This document shows positions 11,601-26,600 of a DNA stretch of 64,000 nt, in pieces. The notes under the pieces are model-generated. The model was not told the origin of the DNA. It did no database searches and saw only the letters and a list, made by a program, of their open reading frames with translations. The first letter of the stretch is position 1; each line of letters begins with the position of its first letter. This DNA is from Trichobilharzia szidati (lineage: Eukaryota; Platyhelminthes; Trematoda; Strigeidida; Schistosomatidae), in NCBI GenBank assembly GCA_944472155.2, contig OX235272.1, forward strand, positions 83,768,020-83,832,019. Direction: 5' to 3'. A program made the translations under genes and the position numbers.

Positions 11601-14600
11601 GACGAAATGGAACGTCACTAACTGCGACTCCGACTCTCCATTCAATTTGGGGAGTGCACGACGTAGTAGGTTCGTCAGCTTCACCACCAACACTAGAGGG
11701 TCTCCGTCCGGTCCCAGCTTCACCGCACGGAACTGCTGCATCGCCAGCTGCCTGTTTATCGGGCTGTCGAACTCCGCCACCAATCTTTCGACTGACAGCT
11801 TCCAGGTCTCCGTCCCACCTGACAGCTCCACACTGTCGTACGCCACCTTCTCTTGATCTCTCAGCAGCGTCCCCAGCACAACCGCCTTTGTCGTCGGATC
11901 CCCGATGCCCAGTAACTCAGCGACGGCCTCAAAGTCCCACGGGAAGCTCCGTATATCTCCTTCCTCGAAAGCAGCCAGTCATGGAATCTACATTTTCTGG
12001 AGGCAGCGACACCAACTGTGATGATAGAAGACAAGAGACTTGGCAAAGGAATTGGGTGTCGCTATACAACGAAATTTTGTACACCTAATCTTCAAATCAC
12101 CATTTGCACAGTTCTTCCGTGTTTTGCTATTTCTGGCCTTCATTTTGTGTTTCTTTGTGTTCCTTTTACGTCTCCCACGTCTCTTCACAACGCTGAATTA
12201 TTTGCTTTCTCTGACGTCAAATTTACCTTTCCGCTATTTGACGAACGTCTCTTTATATACTACCGATAAATCTTATCAGTAGCACATGCCACATATCCAG
12301 CTGACTATTCTCAAACAGGATTACATGTGGCGCAACCTGGATTCCACTGCTAGACACTATCGACCAATATGTCAACAGAAGCCGAACCTTTTAGTTCAAT
12401 TAATCAAAATCGAATTAAAAATATATACTACCAACTATCCATCGCCAATGATTTTCCTGATTGCAGTAGATTGGATAATGCGAAAGACAGTAGGCAGCGA
12501 GGAAACAGGCATAAAATGGACCCTCACGAAAAACTTGGAGGATCTGGACTTCGCCGATCATATATGTCTGATTACCCACAAACTGGAAGACATGCAAGTG
12601 AAAAGCAGCAACAAGTTGGCGATAGAAGAAGCATCAAAGATAGCACTTCAGGTGAAAATAAAGAAAACAGAAGTGATGAAGATTCCTGGGCAACACCAAC
12701 AGCAGCAACAACAACAGACAACAATCAGCCAGCATAAATGGGAAATACCTGAAAGAAGCAACCTCCTCTACCTACCTACCTGGGAAGCGTCGTTTCAACT
12801 ACAGGCGGACGGAAGTGACGAGGATATCAAAGCAAGAATCGGGAAAGCAAGACAAGCTTTCAATACTCTCAAGTCTGTGTGGAGGTGAACAGCACTCAGC
12901 ATCAAAAATAAGATCCGGATTTTCAACTCCAATGTGAAGTCAGTGTTACTATACGGATCAGAGACTTGCACTACGCGTCATAAAGAGCATCTCAAACGAA
13001 CTACAGACCTTCATTAACAGTTGTCTTCGCTCAATACTCAAGATCAGATGGCCGGCCAGAAAAGATCAGCAACAGGGATCTCTGGGAGAGAATCAACCCA
13101 GAGGGAACCGATTGTGCAACCGATATGCAGGAAGAAATGGAGATGGATTGGCCATACTCTGAGGAAACCATCAAATGACATCACTAGACAAGCCACCGCT
13201 CGAGTGGAACCCAAAAGGGAAGAGGCGAGTTGGTCGTCGGTGCGGGGGTGACTTGGAGGCGGTCATGTGGAGAGGAGATGAAAGCATGTGTGCAGACTTG
13301 GAGGCAGGTGAGAACGTTAGCAGAGAACCAAACGCAATGGAGACGCGCGGCTGGAGCCCTATGTTCCTCTAGGAATTAAAGGAACTAATAATAATAATAA
13401 TGATAACTACCAACTATAACTGATAAGACTGGATTAAGCGTTAGGTACTACAGAATTCAGAGTATACTCCAAATTAAAGGTATTCGCTTTCCTTTTAATC
13501 ATCCACAACGACAGAGCATCAAACTGTAAGCAGTTAGACGCATAATAACAATGAAAAAGGATAGATAGAACTATATATTTAATCAAAGTGTGAATGAATG
13601 AAAATCTTACCAGAAGTACAACAAGCATGATTCCATGGTGAACAACGAGCACCCTCTCTAAGTAAACAATCCGAGCTACAACAACGATCATGTGGATTTC
13701 GACCAGCATCACATTCTTCACCTTCATCAATACGACTATTACCGCAGAGATTTGAAAAAGCCACTGATGATGAATCATCGAAACACAATGGAGCACGATT
13801 AACTAAACAAGCACCAATTGTTCGTAGGCTACACGGTGAAAATTTCTAAAGAGATAGTGATAAATAATAATAATATTGATTTTAATACTGATTAATTGTA
13901 AGAAAATGTATCCAAGGTAGAAATTTATTATATAACATAACCTTCGCCTTAATGAACAAGACTATGAAAAGAGTACTGAAAGGTTTTACTGTGGTGAGAG
14001 CTGCCTGCAAGCCTAAATGTAAACAACAATTCACGTCTATGTTTACATCCCGAATAGGGGTCATGACAAGAAACAAGATCAAAGCCTAACCTTCAAGAAC
14101 TCAACAACCAATCACAGCAGACTTAGCGTGGGCGGATACGATCCGCAGATATATAGATAACTATGTTGTAAGCAACGGTCACAAGGTGTACAGAATAACC
14201 TTCAGCAAGAAAACAACCAATCAGAAGACGTTGCTTCTCTGCTAACAGTAACGAATAATAATGTACATAAAAGTCTATAAATATTCCTTGATTTCTCAAT
14301 AAACGATCTGTTGCCTGGCCCTTGGTCTTCTGTCGTTACATTACTATACTATACTATACTATTAAATGCATGAAACTTAATTTGCGAAACTTCAATGATG
14401 CAGAAAGCTCTTCCCAGTAAAACAGCAGCACAATAGACGAAAACTTCATCAGAAAATTTACAAACTCAACCATAAATATTTAGCAATATGTAATATGAAC
14501 AGTTACAAATATCCTATACTGCAAAACTACGAAGTTGATGGCTAAAATAACCGAAAATAGGTGAACTTAGTTCTCCCCAACTCCCATATTCTCCAGTCTA

Positions 14601-17600
14601 CGAATACGATTGGTATATAGTGCTGTTTAGCTGTTCCGACTTAGCTTGAGAATCTCTAACAGTAAGCACCCGTAGTCGCAGTTAGAACCCAAGGTCTTCC
14701 GGGTCCCAAGGTGAGCTCGTAGACTATCCAGCCACTAGGACATCATCCAATAGCTCATGAATTCCAACTTCTGAAAATTTGCGGTATATACATACATATA
14801 TATAGTGCAACCATTAGTCAATATCACAGGTGAGTAACTGTTCACTTACCTGACTTGGTGGGCCCCATAGGTTACGACCTCTAATTAGAACTCCTGGTAA
14901 CCCTCTGTATAGAGCCAGTCACTAGTGAGCATCAGATTAATTATCAAGTGGTGATTTGCATCGACATAATTGGTTACTGATTTAGTCAGGAAACACAGTG
15001 GGTGCATAACCCTGGAGAGTGCCAAACTAGGACGAAAAGGCTTTCCAGTACTCCTGGATTTTTAAGAGGTTCTCTAAGTAGTATCAACTCAAGATCAAAC
15101 CTGTGACTAATTAAATCCCTGCAAGCCAACACTTAATAATCATTGATTGATTTCAACATTCATTGTAAGCTGACTTCATTTACAAAGCCATTGAAAACCA
15201 GCGAGTACTAGACAACTGTCTTGTCCTTGTTCAGGACTCTTCATCGGCATGCATCCATGACTCCAATGGGTACCTGACGAAGGACGCCCAGGTTACCAAG
15301 CGAGCCCACTTACCACTCAGCCACTGAGACGGAAGTCTAACTTCTGTTAGTTCACGATTTTCACAGCCAGTGACACCGACAGCCAATGGTTCTCTAGCCG
15401 ATATCGATCCGTAATCAAAATTGAAACCAATCAAGTCTCTACAAACTAAAACCTAAAAAGAAATAGGTTACTCGACAAACACTTGCGATTCCATGTAATT
15501 GACAAAGAGCCACACCTACTGTGTGTGTGTTTCAGTGGCAGAATGGTCAACCGGCTTGTCTTGACACCTGAGAAGACCCAGGGTTATACGGGTGAGCAAT
15601 AATAATACTAATAATAGTCACTTTATTCCAAACAATTATAATCATGCAGAATGGAATTTTCAGCGTTTTTATGCATATTGAAACAGTTTAGCTCCTTTCA
15701 TAAATATATAAATACACAACACAGTAAAAATAATAAAACCACAAAATCTGCTATTTCTTGGAATATAATGAATAGTAAATAAATAATATAATAAATACTA
15801 TAAGCAACAATAATTCTTGTTATAATTTGCATTTCAGTTACTCATTTAAAAAGCTCGTAAGCTCCATTCTGACATCTGTCTCTTCACACAAAGCCCTTAC
15901 TAAATATGGTGTGGTTGAATTTTTATATTTTGTTGTGCTAGCATAAATTCTTACGAGCTCTTCTTCTCGTTTTATCCGAATAGATACAGGGAAAAGTTGA
16001 GAATAAAGATGATGTTCGGTATCGAGCGAGATGACTTTAGCCAACTGCTTCCAAGAAATAAAACGCCTATCGACGAAAGTGTCAGTTGGTTGGAGTCAAA
16101 AGCACACCACCAAGCCTGCTTGCTTGCAGCGTTAAATGCTCTACGTATTATGACATAATCTTTCTTCAAAAGCCCAAGGAAGAATAGGGAGAAACAATAA
16201 AGTAGACGTGAAAGCGGCGTTCGATTCCGTCAACCGAGAGGTACCATGGCGATGTTTGGTTGTGAAGGGAATACTGGGTAAATACAACGCAATGATCAAG
16301 GCACTCTACTCGAACTCATGCAGTCAGCCAGGTGAGATCTTATGGAGAGTTGTCATTTGAAGTGGTGACAACCATCTCTATTTAATTTCATCACCAACAG
16401 GTTGATCGCTAATGAAATCTCAGCATGGATATAGAGGGCTCGTTTGGCATTTGCCTGCCAACTTACGCCATCTCTGGTGTTAGACGTGATATCTGGTTGA
16501 CTGTCAGCCAAAAAACGTGTGTACTGCTCAGCGGTTCGCTCCGTCCTCCTAAATGGCTGTCAGTGAGACATAGTCATTGAAAGTGAAAGACATGAAGAGC
16601 CTGGCTAGCTGTCTTTGATCACAGGTGTCTGTGTTCTATTTCCCGTGTGAATTGGTATAATAAGGTGAGCAATATTGACATCAGGCATCGAGTGTTAGGT
16701 AAGGAGGAGAAGTCTATTGATAAGGTTGTGAAGCTGTATCGACTGAGATGACTAGGACATGTGTTATGGATGACTAGCCATTGCCTTCCTCGACAGGCAA
16801 TGTTATCTGATGTAGGATCAGGTTGCAAAATAGCCAGTGACGGTCAAACCAAAACATGGTTTCATTAGTCAATGAAATCCATAACAGTTATTGCAAGCCA
16901 TCCAGCCACGTAGGGAGGTGTGGACTTCCTGACTGGTTGGGGTCCTCGGGACGGTAGAAACCAATGAAGGCTTGAGAAAATTGGTGATATGGATGAAAAT
17001 CGTTCTGAATGGCTGGCGCAGATGCATTCACTCCTTGTGATTTATAATATCCAATAAAACTATATTGTTCTTCCACATTACTGCACTATACCATATTTTG
17101 CCCAACACTTCTATTTACAAAAAGACGAAACAGTTCTCCAGCACTCCCCGATTTTCAATGGTTCTTTAAATGAGGTCATTTCATGATCACTCTTATAATA
17201 ACTGCAAAAGCGCATCTAAAAATACGCTCAGATAAATGCAGAAACACTTTTTCACTACAGGATAATAGTATGATTCCCATCTCGATATACAAGAAGGGAG
17301 ACAAGTCTTCTTGTGATAATCACAGAGGCATTAGCTTGACTAATATAGTATCTAAAATCCTAGGCTCAATAATACTGCGTAGACTAAGTGTTGCTCGGGA
17401 GACACAAACACGAGAAAACCAGGCAGGTTTTAGGCCAGGAAGGGGGTGTATTGATCATATCTTCACCCTTCGACAGATTCTAGAACATAGGCATTCCTAC
17501 CGGCGTCCGACAATCACTATATTTCTTGACCTAAAGGCGGAATTCGATTCTGTCGACCGAGAGGTTCTCTGGCGATGCTTGGCTATGAAGGGAATGCCGA

Positions 17601-20600
17601 GAAAATACATTGCACTGATTAAGGCACTCTACTCGTACTCATGCAGCCAGGTGAGGGCCTATGGCGAGTTGTCATCTGAAGTGGTGACGACGAGTGGCGT
17701 CCGTCAAGGATGCCCATTATCCCCATTCCTATTCAATTTCATCATAGACGTATTAGTGGACTTAACCCTAACACACTTCAGCGACTCAGGGATTGACTTG
17801 CTACCAGGGAATAATCTCGTCGACTTAGAATATGCGGATGATATAGACCTTCCAACTAGGTGAAGACGCTGACAAAATGCAGAGTCTACTGAACACCTTG
17901 AGCAACAATCTTCGTATGTTTGGCATGCGATTCGCCCCTGTAAAATGTAAGATGATGCTGCAGGATTGGACTACACCGACCCCTAGATTAGAAATAGGAA
18001 GTGAAGTGGTAGAGCACGTTGACTGCTTCAATTACTTGGGAAGTACCATTAGCCCCAACGGGTTGATCTCAGACGAAATATCAGCACGAATACAGAGGGC
18101 TAGGTTTGCATATGCCAGTTTACGCCGTCTCTGGCGTAGACGTGATATCTGACTATCGACCAAAGGGCGTGTGGACTGCTCATCAGTCCGCTCCGTCCTC
18201 CTTTATGGCTGTGAGACCTGGCCATTGAGAGCAGAAGACATGAAAAGATTAGCTGTATTCGACCATAGGTGTCTGCGTTCCATCTCCCGCATGAAGTGGT
18301 ATAATAAGGTGAGCAATATTGAGGTTAGGCGTCGATTGCTAGGTAAGGAGGGGAAATCAATCGATGAGACTGTGAAATTACATCGACTGAGATGGTTGGG
18401 ACATGTGTTACGTATGCCTAGTCATCGCCTTCCTCGCCCGACGGGCAATGTTAGCTGATATAGGGTCAGGCTGGAAAAGAGCTAGCGGCGGTTAAACGAA
18501 AACATGGCACCAGTCAATGAAATCCACAACAGTTAGTGTAAGTCACGTAGGGAGATGTAGACTTCCTGGTTGGGGTCCTCGGGACGGTAAAAAGCACTGG
18601 TTCGAAACAATTGGCGACATGGCTCAAAATCGTTCTCAGTGGCGCAGATGCATCCACTCCTTGTGACTTATGATTTCCAATTAAACTGTTTTGTTCTCCG
18701 TTATTACTACACCTTTGTCTCACACCTCTGTTTACTGTCTATATTATGCATTTCTCCTACTTTCTTCTCTTTCTTTGTGTGCTACATGGACTGTGGCGAC
18801 TTGAACTGCCGCACATATGTGCAAAGTTCTATGTCGAAAACAGACAGACAGACATGATTTCTCTACACTATCAATGAGGTTATTGACATAAATGTAACTA
18901 TCGCATCAGTATATCTCTACAGAAAAGATGAAACATAAAACTTTAAACAAAACAATATCCACTTACTAAAGTTATTCTAGTTTTTAACAATCAATAAAGT
19001 TAGAATAGACAAGAACAAACCTCTACAGTCAACGAAACACAGAAAATTAATAGATAAGAGATAATCAGAGGAATATTAGAAATACACACAAGATTTAAAC
19101 AAAACTAAAAATAGAGTTCAATCGTATCAATGTCATTCGTTTCTAATAACGTTTTATTTTAACTTCGATAGCCAACGGAGGGAAAAAACTACTATTATAA
19201 AGTTGACATGACGAATACTACAAAATAAAGTTGAAATCTGGGGCGTTAGTTAGTACACCGACACTCCACAATTCGATAAGGTTACAGTCAGAATTCATTC
19301 AAGTTTGAAATCTATCTTTCGTTCAGTATTTATCAGAATACAGAAGAAATTAAGATTAAGATAACAGAACTAATGGAGAAGATTTGTAGCTCAGGTGTGG
19401 ATGATTTTGATTTAGTTGTATTCTCTGAGAAGGCTGATTTCATTGCGAAGCGTTAGTTATCCCCCTTCTAGACAACATCTTCAGTGTAGGTTTCAATATG
19501 AAATGAACTTATTCGAAATCTCCATGAATGAGATAATTGTATCTCCTGGCAATCTTTGTTGTAATTGGTTGTTAATTCACGTATCTATCGATTGCTTTTA
19601 TTGACCTGGGATTTGAACTTCACATCCATGTAATTTGTATTCTATTAGTTGGTAAGTTTGATCCATAATAATAATGTGTTTGTTGATCACTGATTCATCA
19701 GAGTACGATGATTCTACAGATTCCCTATCATTATATTTTGTTTCCTCTGTTTATAACATTTCTACATTATCCCAATCAAGGTGGTGTGCATAATTGTCTA
19801 CATACATCGTTGATATTAAAGAATACATATCGTGTCTTTTCACAGCTAATATATGATCCTTGATTCTGATTCGAATCGGACGACCGCTTTGACCAATGTA
19901 GTGTTGATCGTACTTCGTCCAATTTATTTTGTAAATGGTGTTGATCTTATCCGCTTTCTCTGTCGGATCTTTTGGTTTTCACCATAATGAATGAAGTGAT
20001 TGTGTTGACTATGTCTATTTCAAATGGTTTTAGTATTTAGTATTTCAGAAATATTCTCTATATATGATAGAGTGAATTTTTTATGGTCTTTTATGGTTTC
20101 TTGTCGGTATTACGACTTGAGTATAAAAACACTTTTTGGTGAAGTTGTTTGGGTATTCACTCTCATTCTTCAATTTTCGTCAGCATTAGAGTGCCACAGT
20201 GTGTTTGGACTCTTCTAAACAATGTCCTCAATTAAACTAACCAACTCAGAGAACACAACTCAATCAAGATAACAAAACTCTAGATTGTTTTCAGATTTTG
20301 GAAAATGATTAAAGCACAATCCCATATTGATTGCTAATTCCCCCCCACCCCCCATCTTGCACATAATCTCTGGAGAATATGATAAACTTTCATTTATGAG
20401 TGTGAAAGTTAAGAGTTATTACTTTGATATAATAACACAATACTTGAAACTAGAAAGCTATATACGATACTATTCAGTCGCTGCGTCGGTAGCACAGCGG
20501 TTAGGACTCTTGCCGACCATACACATGGTCCGCGGTTCGATCCCCTGCCGACGCACACCTGATATCTATGGTCGGCCTGCAAAATTTGGGCTACCGATAT

Positions 20601-23600
20601 CACATGCTGAAAATTTCATACTTGTACCAAAAATACGGTGTGGAATCAAGCTATAATCAAAAGTTGAAAAATATATATATATATGATTCAATCCTACAGA
20701 AGGTCGGTCATGATTCAAGTAGTTTCGTAGTGAATCCTCCGCATTTTGCCTTGAGTGACTCAGGTTAGAATAACGGAGAAAACATGAATTTATCAAGAGT
20801 TTCAAATCTACTTTTGCTCTCGAGTGAGGATAAGCTAACTGACTGTTACTAAAATCTAACTATCTATATTGAGTGAAAAAAACAAAAATAATCGTTAACT
20901 ACTCTACTCGGCAGCATAGAGTTTAACTTCTGGCGTTTCCTAAACGCTGTAGATACGCCTAAATGAATACGCCAACAATTCAGGTAGTCGCAACTAAAGA
21001 TGCTTATATCACTATACTGTCTCGATAGACGATTCTCAAAATATGACCGCCAAGAAGAGGCTTAGAGTATTACCTCTTGGAATATACTACTCGGTTACGA
21101 TCTTATTCGTAAACAAAAAAGCGGGACTCATGTCTACCTAAAAACTCTTAGATCATTTGAACGATGGTGTAACACCCCAATACCTCTACTACTTTGCGTG
21201 TATGTATAATCCCATAAACATAAAAGAACCCATAGGTTTCTTCATGTTGGGGATAAAAGTACATATCAAAATGGCTGCAAGAGCAAGTCAATCAGCTGAC
21301 CCCACTGACGCAAAACCACTTACGACAAAGTATATCATAGAGAAGGATAATAAAGTTGACTCCGGAACCTCTTGCAAACCCTATGGATAAGATAATCACA
21401 CAGTATTATACAGTAATATTAACTGATGACGTTTGGAGCATAAACTATTGCTCATAATCATATCAAGTTAAATAGTTTATGCTCGAAACGTCATCAGTTA
21501 ACATTACTGTACAACACTGTGATTATCAAAATAAAATCTTATCCATAATGGAGTTATGCTCTACCACAGTGCCCAAGTTTTATACTTATACCTATGGATA
21601 AGACATATTTGGTGTGCACAATTATATTTGTTGAAGCCCAAGCCATAAAAACGTCAAACCTACTTTTTGTGTTCAAAAATTATACATCAAACTTCCCTTG
21701 GTAATTCAAATTTAAAATTATTAAGGGAGACTCGCCCACTGATAATATCTTTTTATCTGTGATTTTTTTAACTCTACTTTTTCCAATTTTGATCTGTTAA
21801 GCTCTCTTAACTTTTATGCAAATATATATTGCAAGCAGATGTATGTTAGGAATGTTACAAATGTTTAGTACGAATGGTCTTCAACTAAATCCATCCAAGC
21901 GTCACACGTGAACAAGACTTGCGTGGAGTGATTCATACCATGATTTTTGTAATATCAGCGGTACTGTAATGGGGAGTAAATCGAATATCTCCTATCTCCG
22001 TGTCAGTTTCTCCTCGAATTTCCGTTGGTTGTCTCATATCTTGTTGATTTCTAAGAACAATTTTCGTGTGACTTATTGCGTAAAGAAGTTGAGACTTTCT
22101 GCTGGCATAGCTCAACCCTTTTCTGTTACAATTTATTAATTCATGTACCCTGACCACTTGGCTTTATGGTTCCCCCCTCCCTATTCTTTTCCGGGCTTTT
22201 GAGGAAAAACTATATCATTTTACATAGAGCATTGAAGGCTGTAAGTAGCGTTAGTGGTTTGCCTGAATGACATTGTCATTGATAGGCATTTTATTCCTAC
22301 AAGCGATTGGCTAAAGTCATCTCACCCAATACCGAACATCCTCTTTATTCGCAAGTTTCTCCCTGTATCTCTTCGGATAAAAAAGAGAATTTATGCTAGT
22401 ACAGCAAAATATAAAAATTCAACCACACCATAATTTAGGACGGGTGTTGTGTGTGAAGAGAGAGTCAGATGTCAGAAAAGAGGTTATAAACTGTTCAAAT
22501 TAGTGACCGAAATGCAAATTATAACATGAATTACTGTTACACATAGTATTTATTATATTATTTATTTATTGTTCATTATATTCCACTAACTTTCAGATTT
22601 TGTGATTTTATTATTTTTACTGTTTTGTGTATTTATATATTTATGAAAGGAGCTGAACTGTTTCAATATGCATAAAAACGCTGAAAATTCCATTCTATAA
22701 AACTATTATTGTTTGGAATAAAGTGACTATTTTTAGTATTATTATTACGCACCCGCATAACCCTGGGCCTTCTCAGTTGTCAAGACAAGCTGGTTGACCA
22801 TTCTGCCACTGGAACACACGCACACAGTAGGTGTGGCTCTTTGTCAATTACATGGAGTCGCAAGTGTTTGTCGAGTAACCTATTTCTTTTTAGGTGTTAG
22901 TTTGTAGAGACTAGATTGGTTTCAGTTTTGATTACGGATGGATACCGGTTAGAGAACCATTGCGTCCCTGAGGCTCTGAATGTTGCGGAGTAATAGAAGT
23001 TATAATTCCATCTCAGTGACTGAGAATGGTGAGTGGGTTCGCTTGGTAACCTGGAGGTCCTTGTTAAGGTACCCAGTGGAGCCATGGGGGCGTACTGATG
23101 AAGAGACCTGAATAAGGACTAGACAGCTGTCTAGTACTCCCTGGTTTTCCATGGTTTTGTAAATGAAGTCAGTTTACAATGATCCTTGAAATCAATCGAA
23201 TCCCTGCAAACCAAACCTTGATAATTAATCTTATGCTCACTAGTGACTGGCCCTACACAGGAAGTCACCTGAGGTTCTTGTGAGACATGGTAACCAGGGA
23301 GGTCCATCAAGTTAGTCACGAGGACAGTTACTCGTCTGTGACACTGACTGGCGGTTGCACTAAATATACATCACCGATTGGCAGAAGCTGGAATTTATCA
23401 ACCATTGGGTCGGGTCCCAGCGGCTGAACGGTCTACGAGTTCTCTACGTAAGCGGATTGTCTTGGGTCCGAACCCCAGTGGATGCGTGCTGGTGAAGAGT
23501 TCTAAACTAGTACGACACAGCTATCCAGTACTCTTCGATTTTCCAGTGGTTCTCTGACTGATATATATGTATATGTATATATTAGGCCAACACATCATTA

Positions 23601-26600
23601 TTATTATTATTTATTATTGTATCCTTTAATTCCTACAGGAACATAGAGCTTCAGCCGTGCGTCTCCATTGCGTTCGGTTCTCTGCTAGAATCTTCACCTG
23701 GCTCCATGTCTGCCCACACGTTTTCATCTCCTCTTCACATGACCTCCTCCAAGTCACCTTTGCACTGACGACCAACTCGCTGCTTCCCTTTCGGGTTCCA
23801 CTCGAGGTCTTGTCTAGTGATGTCACTTGATGGTTTCCTCAGAGTATGGCCAATCCATCTCAATTTCTTTCTGCATATTTGTTTCACAATCGGTTCCTGG
23901 TTGGTTCGCTCCCAGAGATCCCTGTTGCTGATCTTTTTTGGCCGGCCATCTGATCTTGAGTATTGAGCGAAGACAACTGTTAATGAAGGTCTGTAGTTTG
24001 TTTGAGATGCTCTTTATGACGCGCTGGCCAAGTCTCTGATCCGTATAGTAGCACATCATACACCTGAGATAAATTGTGTCGAGGAGAAACTCACCACCCG
24101 CCAAACTATTCAAATGACTAACTCACATACACATGCATTTATATGGTGTAGAAAACAACACTGCAACTTACTCCATTATTTTCTGCATATCCTGAAACCG
24201 AATATGTATACATCAAGTATTTTCCATGACTTGTTGCTGGTGGATTACATTCCTTTGTATCAGGATCATGATCTGCACCCCAACTATGACCTAATTCATG
24301 AGCTGTAATCAATTCAGCTAGTGCATTAACAAGTTGTTGACCATTGTAATCAACATAAGTAGTCCATCCTGTATTTAAATATAAAATTCCTTTACTGTTT
24401 TGTCGAACTAATTTGAAGTAAAAAAAAAAAGAAGAGAAGAAAAGAAAATAACGTCTAATTTCTACACGTATCTCATCACTAATAGAAACACAAAATAATT
24501 CAGCAAGGAATATCCTTTTCGATAATTTCCTCTTCTGGCTACACAATTATATACATATATATGTTCATATAAATAGAATATTCTACAACAGTAGTCAATA
24601 ACAATATCAGTGTTTTTTAAATAATATCGATTTGTTAAGTAAGATCAATGGAATTACAGTTCATTAAAGATGCTTAAATTATAATAATAATAATAAAAAT
24701 ATAATAGCAAATAGAATATCAACTAAAATTGAGGAAATTTCCACAAAAATTGAGGATCATTCAAATCTAGATGGCCAAGGTAAGGATAATGTCTGAACTA
24801 GCTTCTTTTGGACGCATAAATTAGGCTTCTTAATGTGGATCCCAACAGCCAGCCTCAGCAATATTTAGTAATCGAACTCTTAAGGCGAACTCTTAAGATT
24901 TGTTGGTATGCGGTAAATGACTTTGAAAGCCTCCTCGTTAACATCAATCGTGTGTTCTGTATCCACAAGATGAGATAGAATAGCTACTAATGACTACTAA
25001 TTTAGCTACTCACAGCATTCTGAACTTAAGTCGCTTATAGTTCCTATCAATAACTCATCATCAGTATGATGAAGGTATGTATAAACCTTTTTTGTGATTT
25101 ATATACTTTGATACTGTTCAGATTGTAAGCAGTTGAAAAGAATTCACTATGAAATAATAAAACTGAGTTCATATTATCGTATTATATTTGTTATTTTTGC
25201 TTTGATGAAAACTTTCAAAATTGAAACGAATCAAATCCCCACAAACTGACTCTTGAAAATTAATCTGATGCTCGCCAGTGACTGGCTCTACAGGAAGAAG
25301 TTGACTGGAGTTCTAGTGTGAAGTATTAACCAGTGGGGTTCATCGCAAGATCGGGAGTGAGGAAAAATACTCACCGGTGACGTTTGGCTGATGCCAGTTG
25401 TGCTAAAATCACCAACTGGTAGAAGTTGGAATTCATGAGCTGGTCATTGAGTCGTGTCACAGTTACTGAATGACCTACGAAGTTTACTTGTAATTGAAAG
25501 GTGGTCCTGGGTTCAAACCCTGATGGTGGATGTGTAGCTCGGAAACAGCTGTCCAGTACTCCCTGATGGCTTTCAATGGTTCTCTGACTGATATAAATCC
25601 GTAGTCAAACCTAAAACGTTTCATTTTAATTACAACATATAACTAAGCTATAGGATACATTACGTGCAAACCCAAGCAAATAACAGTGGGGAAAAAGTCT
25701 GTCTGCATTCAACTCGATTTTAAAGATGAAAACATTGCAGCAATAGTCAACTGAAGATTGAGTACGTCACTAGTCGGAGCCTATCCTGCAGATAAGTTGG
25801 TTCCCGTCTATCGGACCACATGCTGTTTGGTGCAATCATGTTAACTCCAACTGCGTATACAAATTTACATGTATCGGAGGGAGCAGTTACATTGGGAGAA
25901 CAGAAAGAAGGGCACACCTCCGATTTCCTCAACATGTACCGAAAAGCCCACGTCTTAAGGGAACAAACGTTTACAATAGTGCCATTACGAGGCATCTCCT
26001 TGATATGGATCATGAGGCGGAAATCACAGAATCCTTTCAAATTATCAATGGACAAAAAAGTTCACTTCTCCTCAAGGTCGCCCAAGCAATCTCTATCAAA
26101 CGCCTGAAATCTGATTCACGTGTTCAGAAAGAAGCAGTTGTCAGTTTTCCCCTGTCCGTCCCGGGGAATGGATGTCTTCACTATATCTCTCATTCATTTG
26201 ATTACGTAATCTCTGGCTTTGACCTCACCTCCCTCTGATATGGTGTAATTTTCCATGTCTATTGTTTCTATGATTTGAGTTGAATTCAGTACATTGTTAC
26301 CCAATTTACTGGTTACTCATCATCTGGGGCATCTCTTGCCCTTATTACGTAACTCCTTTACCATTGTATGTATACACTTACTCTGTTTAAACTTGGACTC
26401 CTTGTGTAAACCTATATAACCGTTCTTTTCTGAGCACTGTTCATCAAGTTCGGAGCCTCCTGTCAACTGGCATCATGTAAAATTTGCAAGTATGTTAAAA
26501 CTTTGATGATATTAGATAGTTGGAGGAAATCGGCCACAGGAAGCCCAGCCGTCGACCTAGGTTTTGTGCTAGTTGGTAACTCACCAGTCAGTCAGCAAGG

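Noticed and set aside
21933..22157. 74-codon minus-strand frame as an extra protease exon
   Set aside because: Exons 10 and 11 join in phase and continue the ADAM17 alignment (NNG then KFSPC), leaving no room for an exon here.
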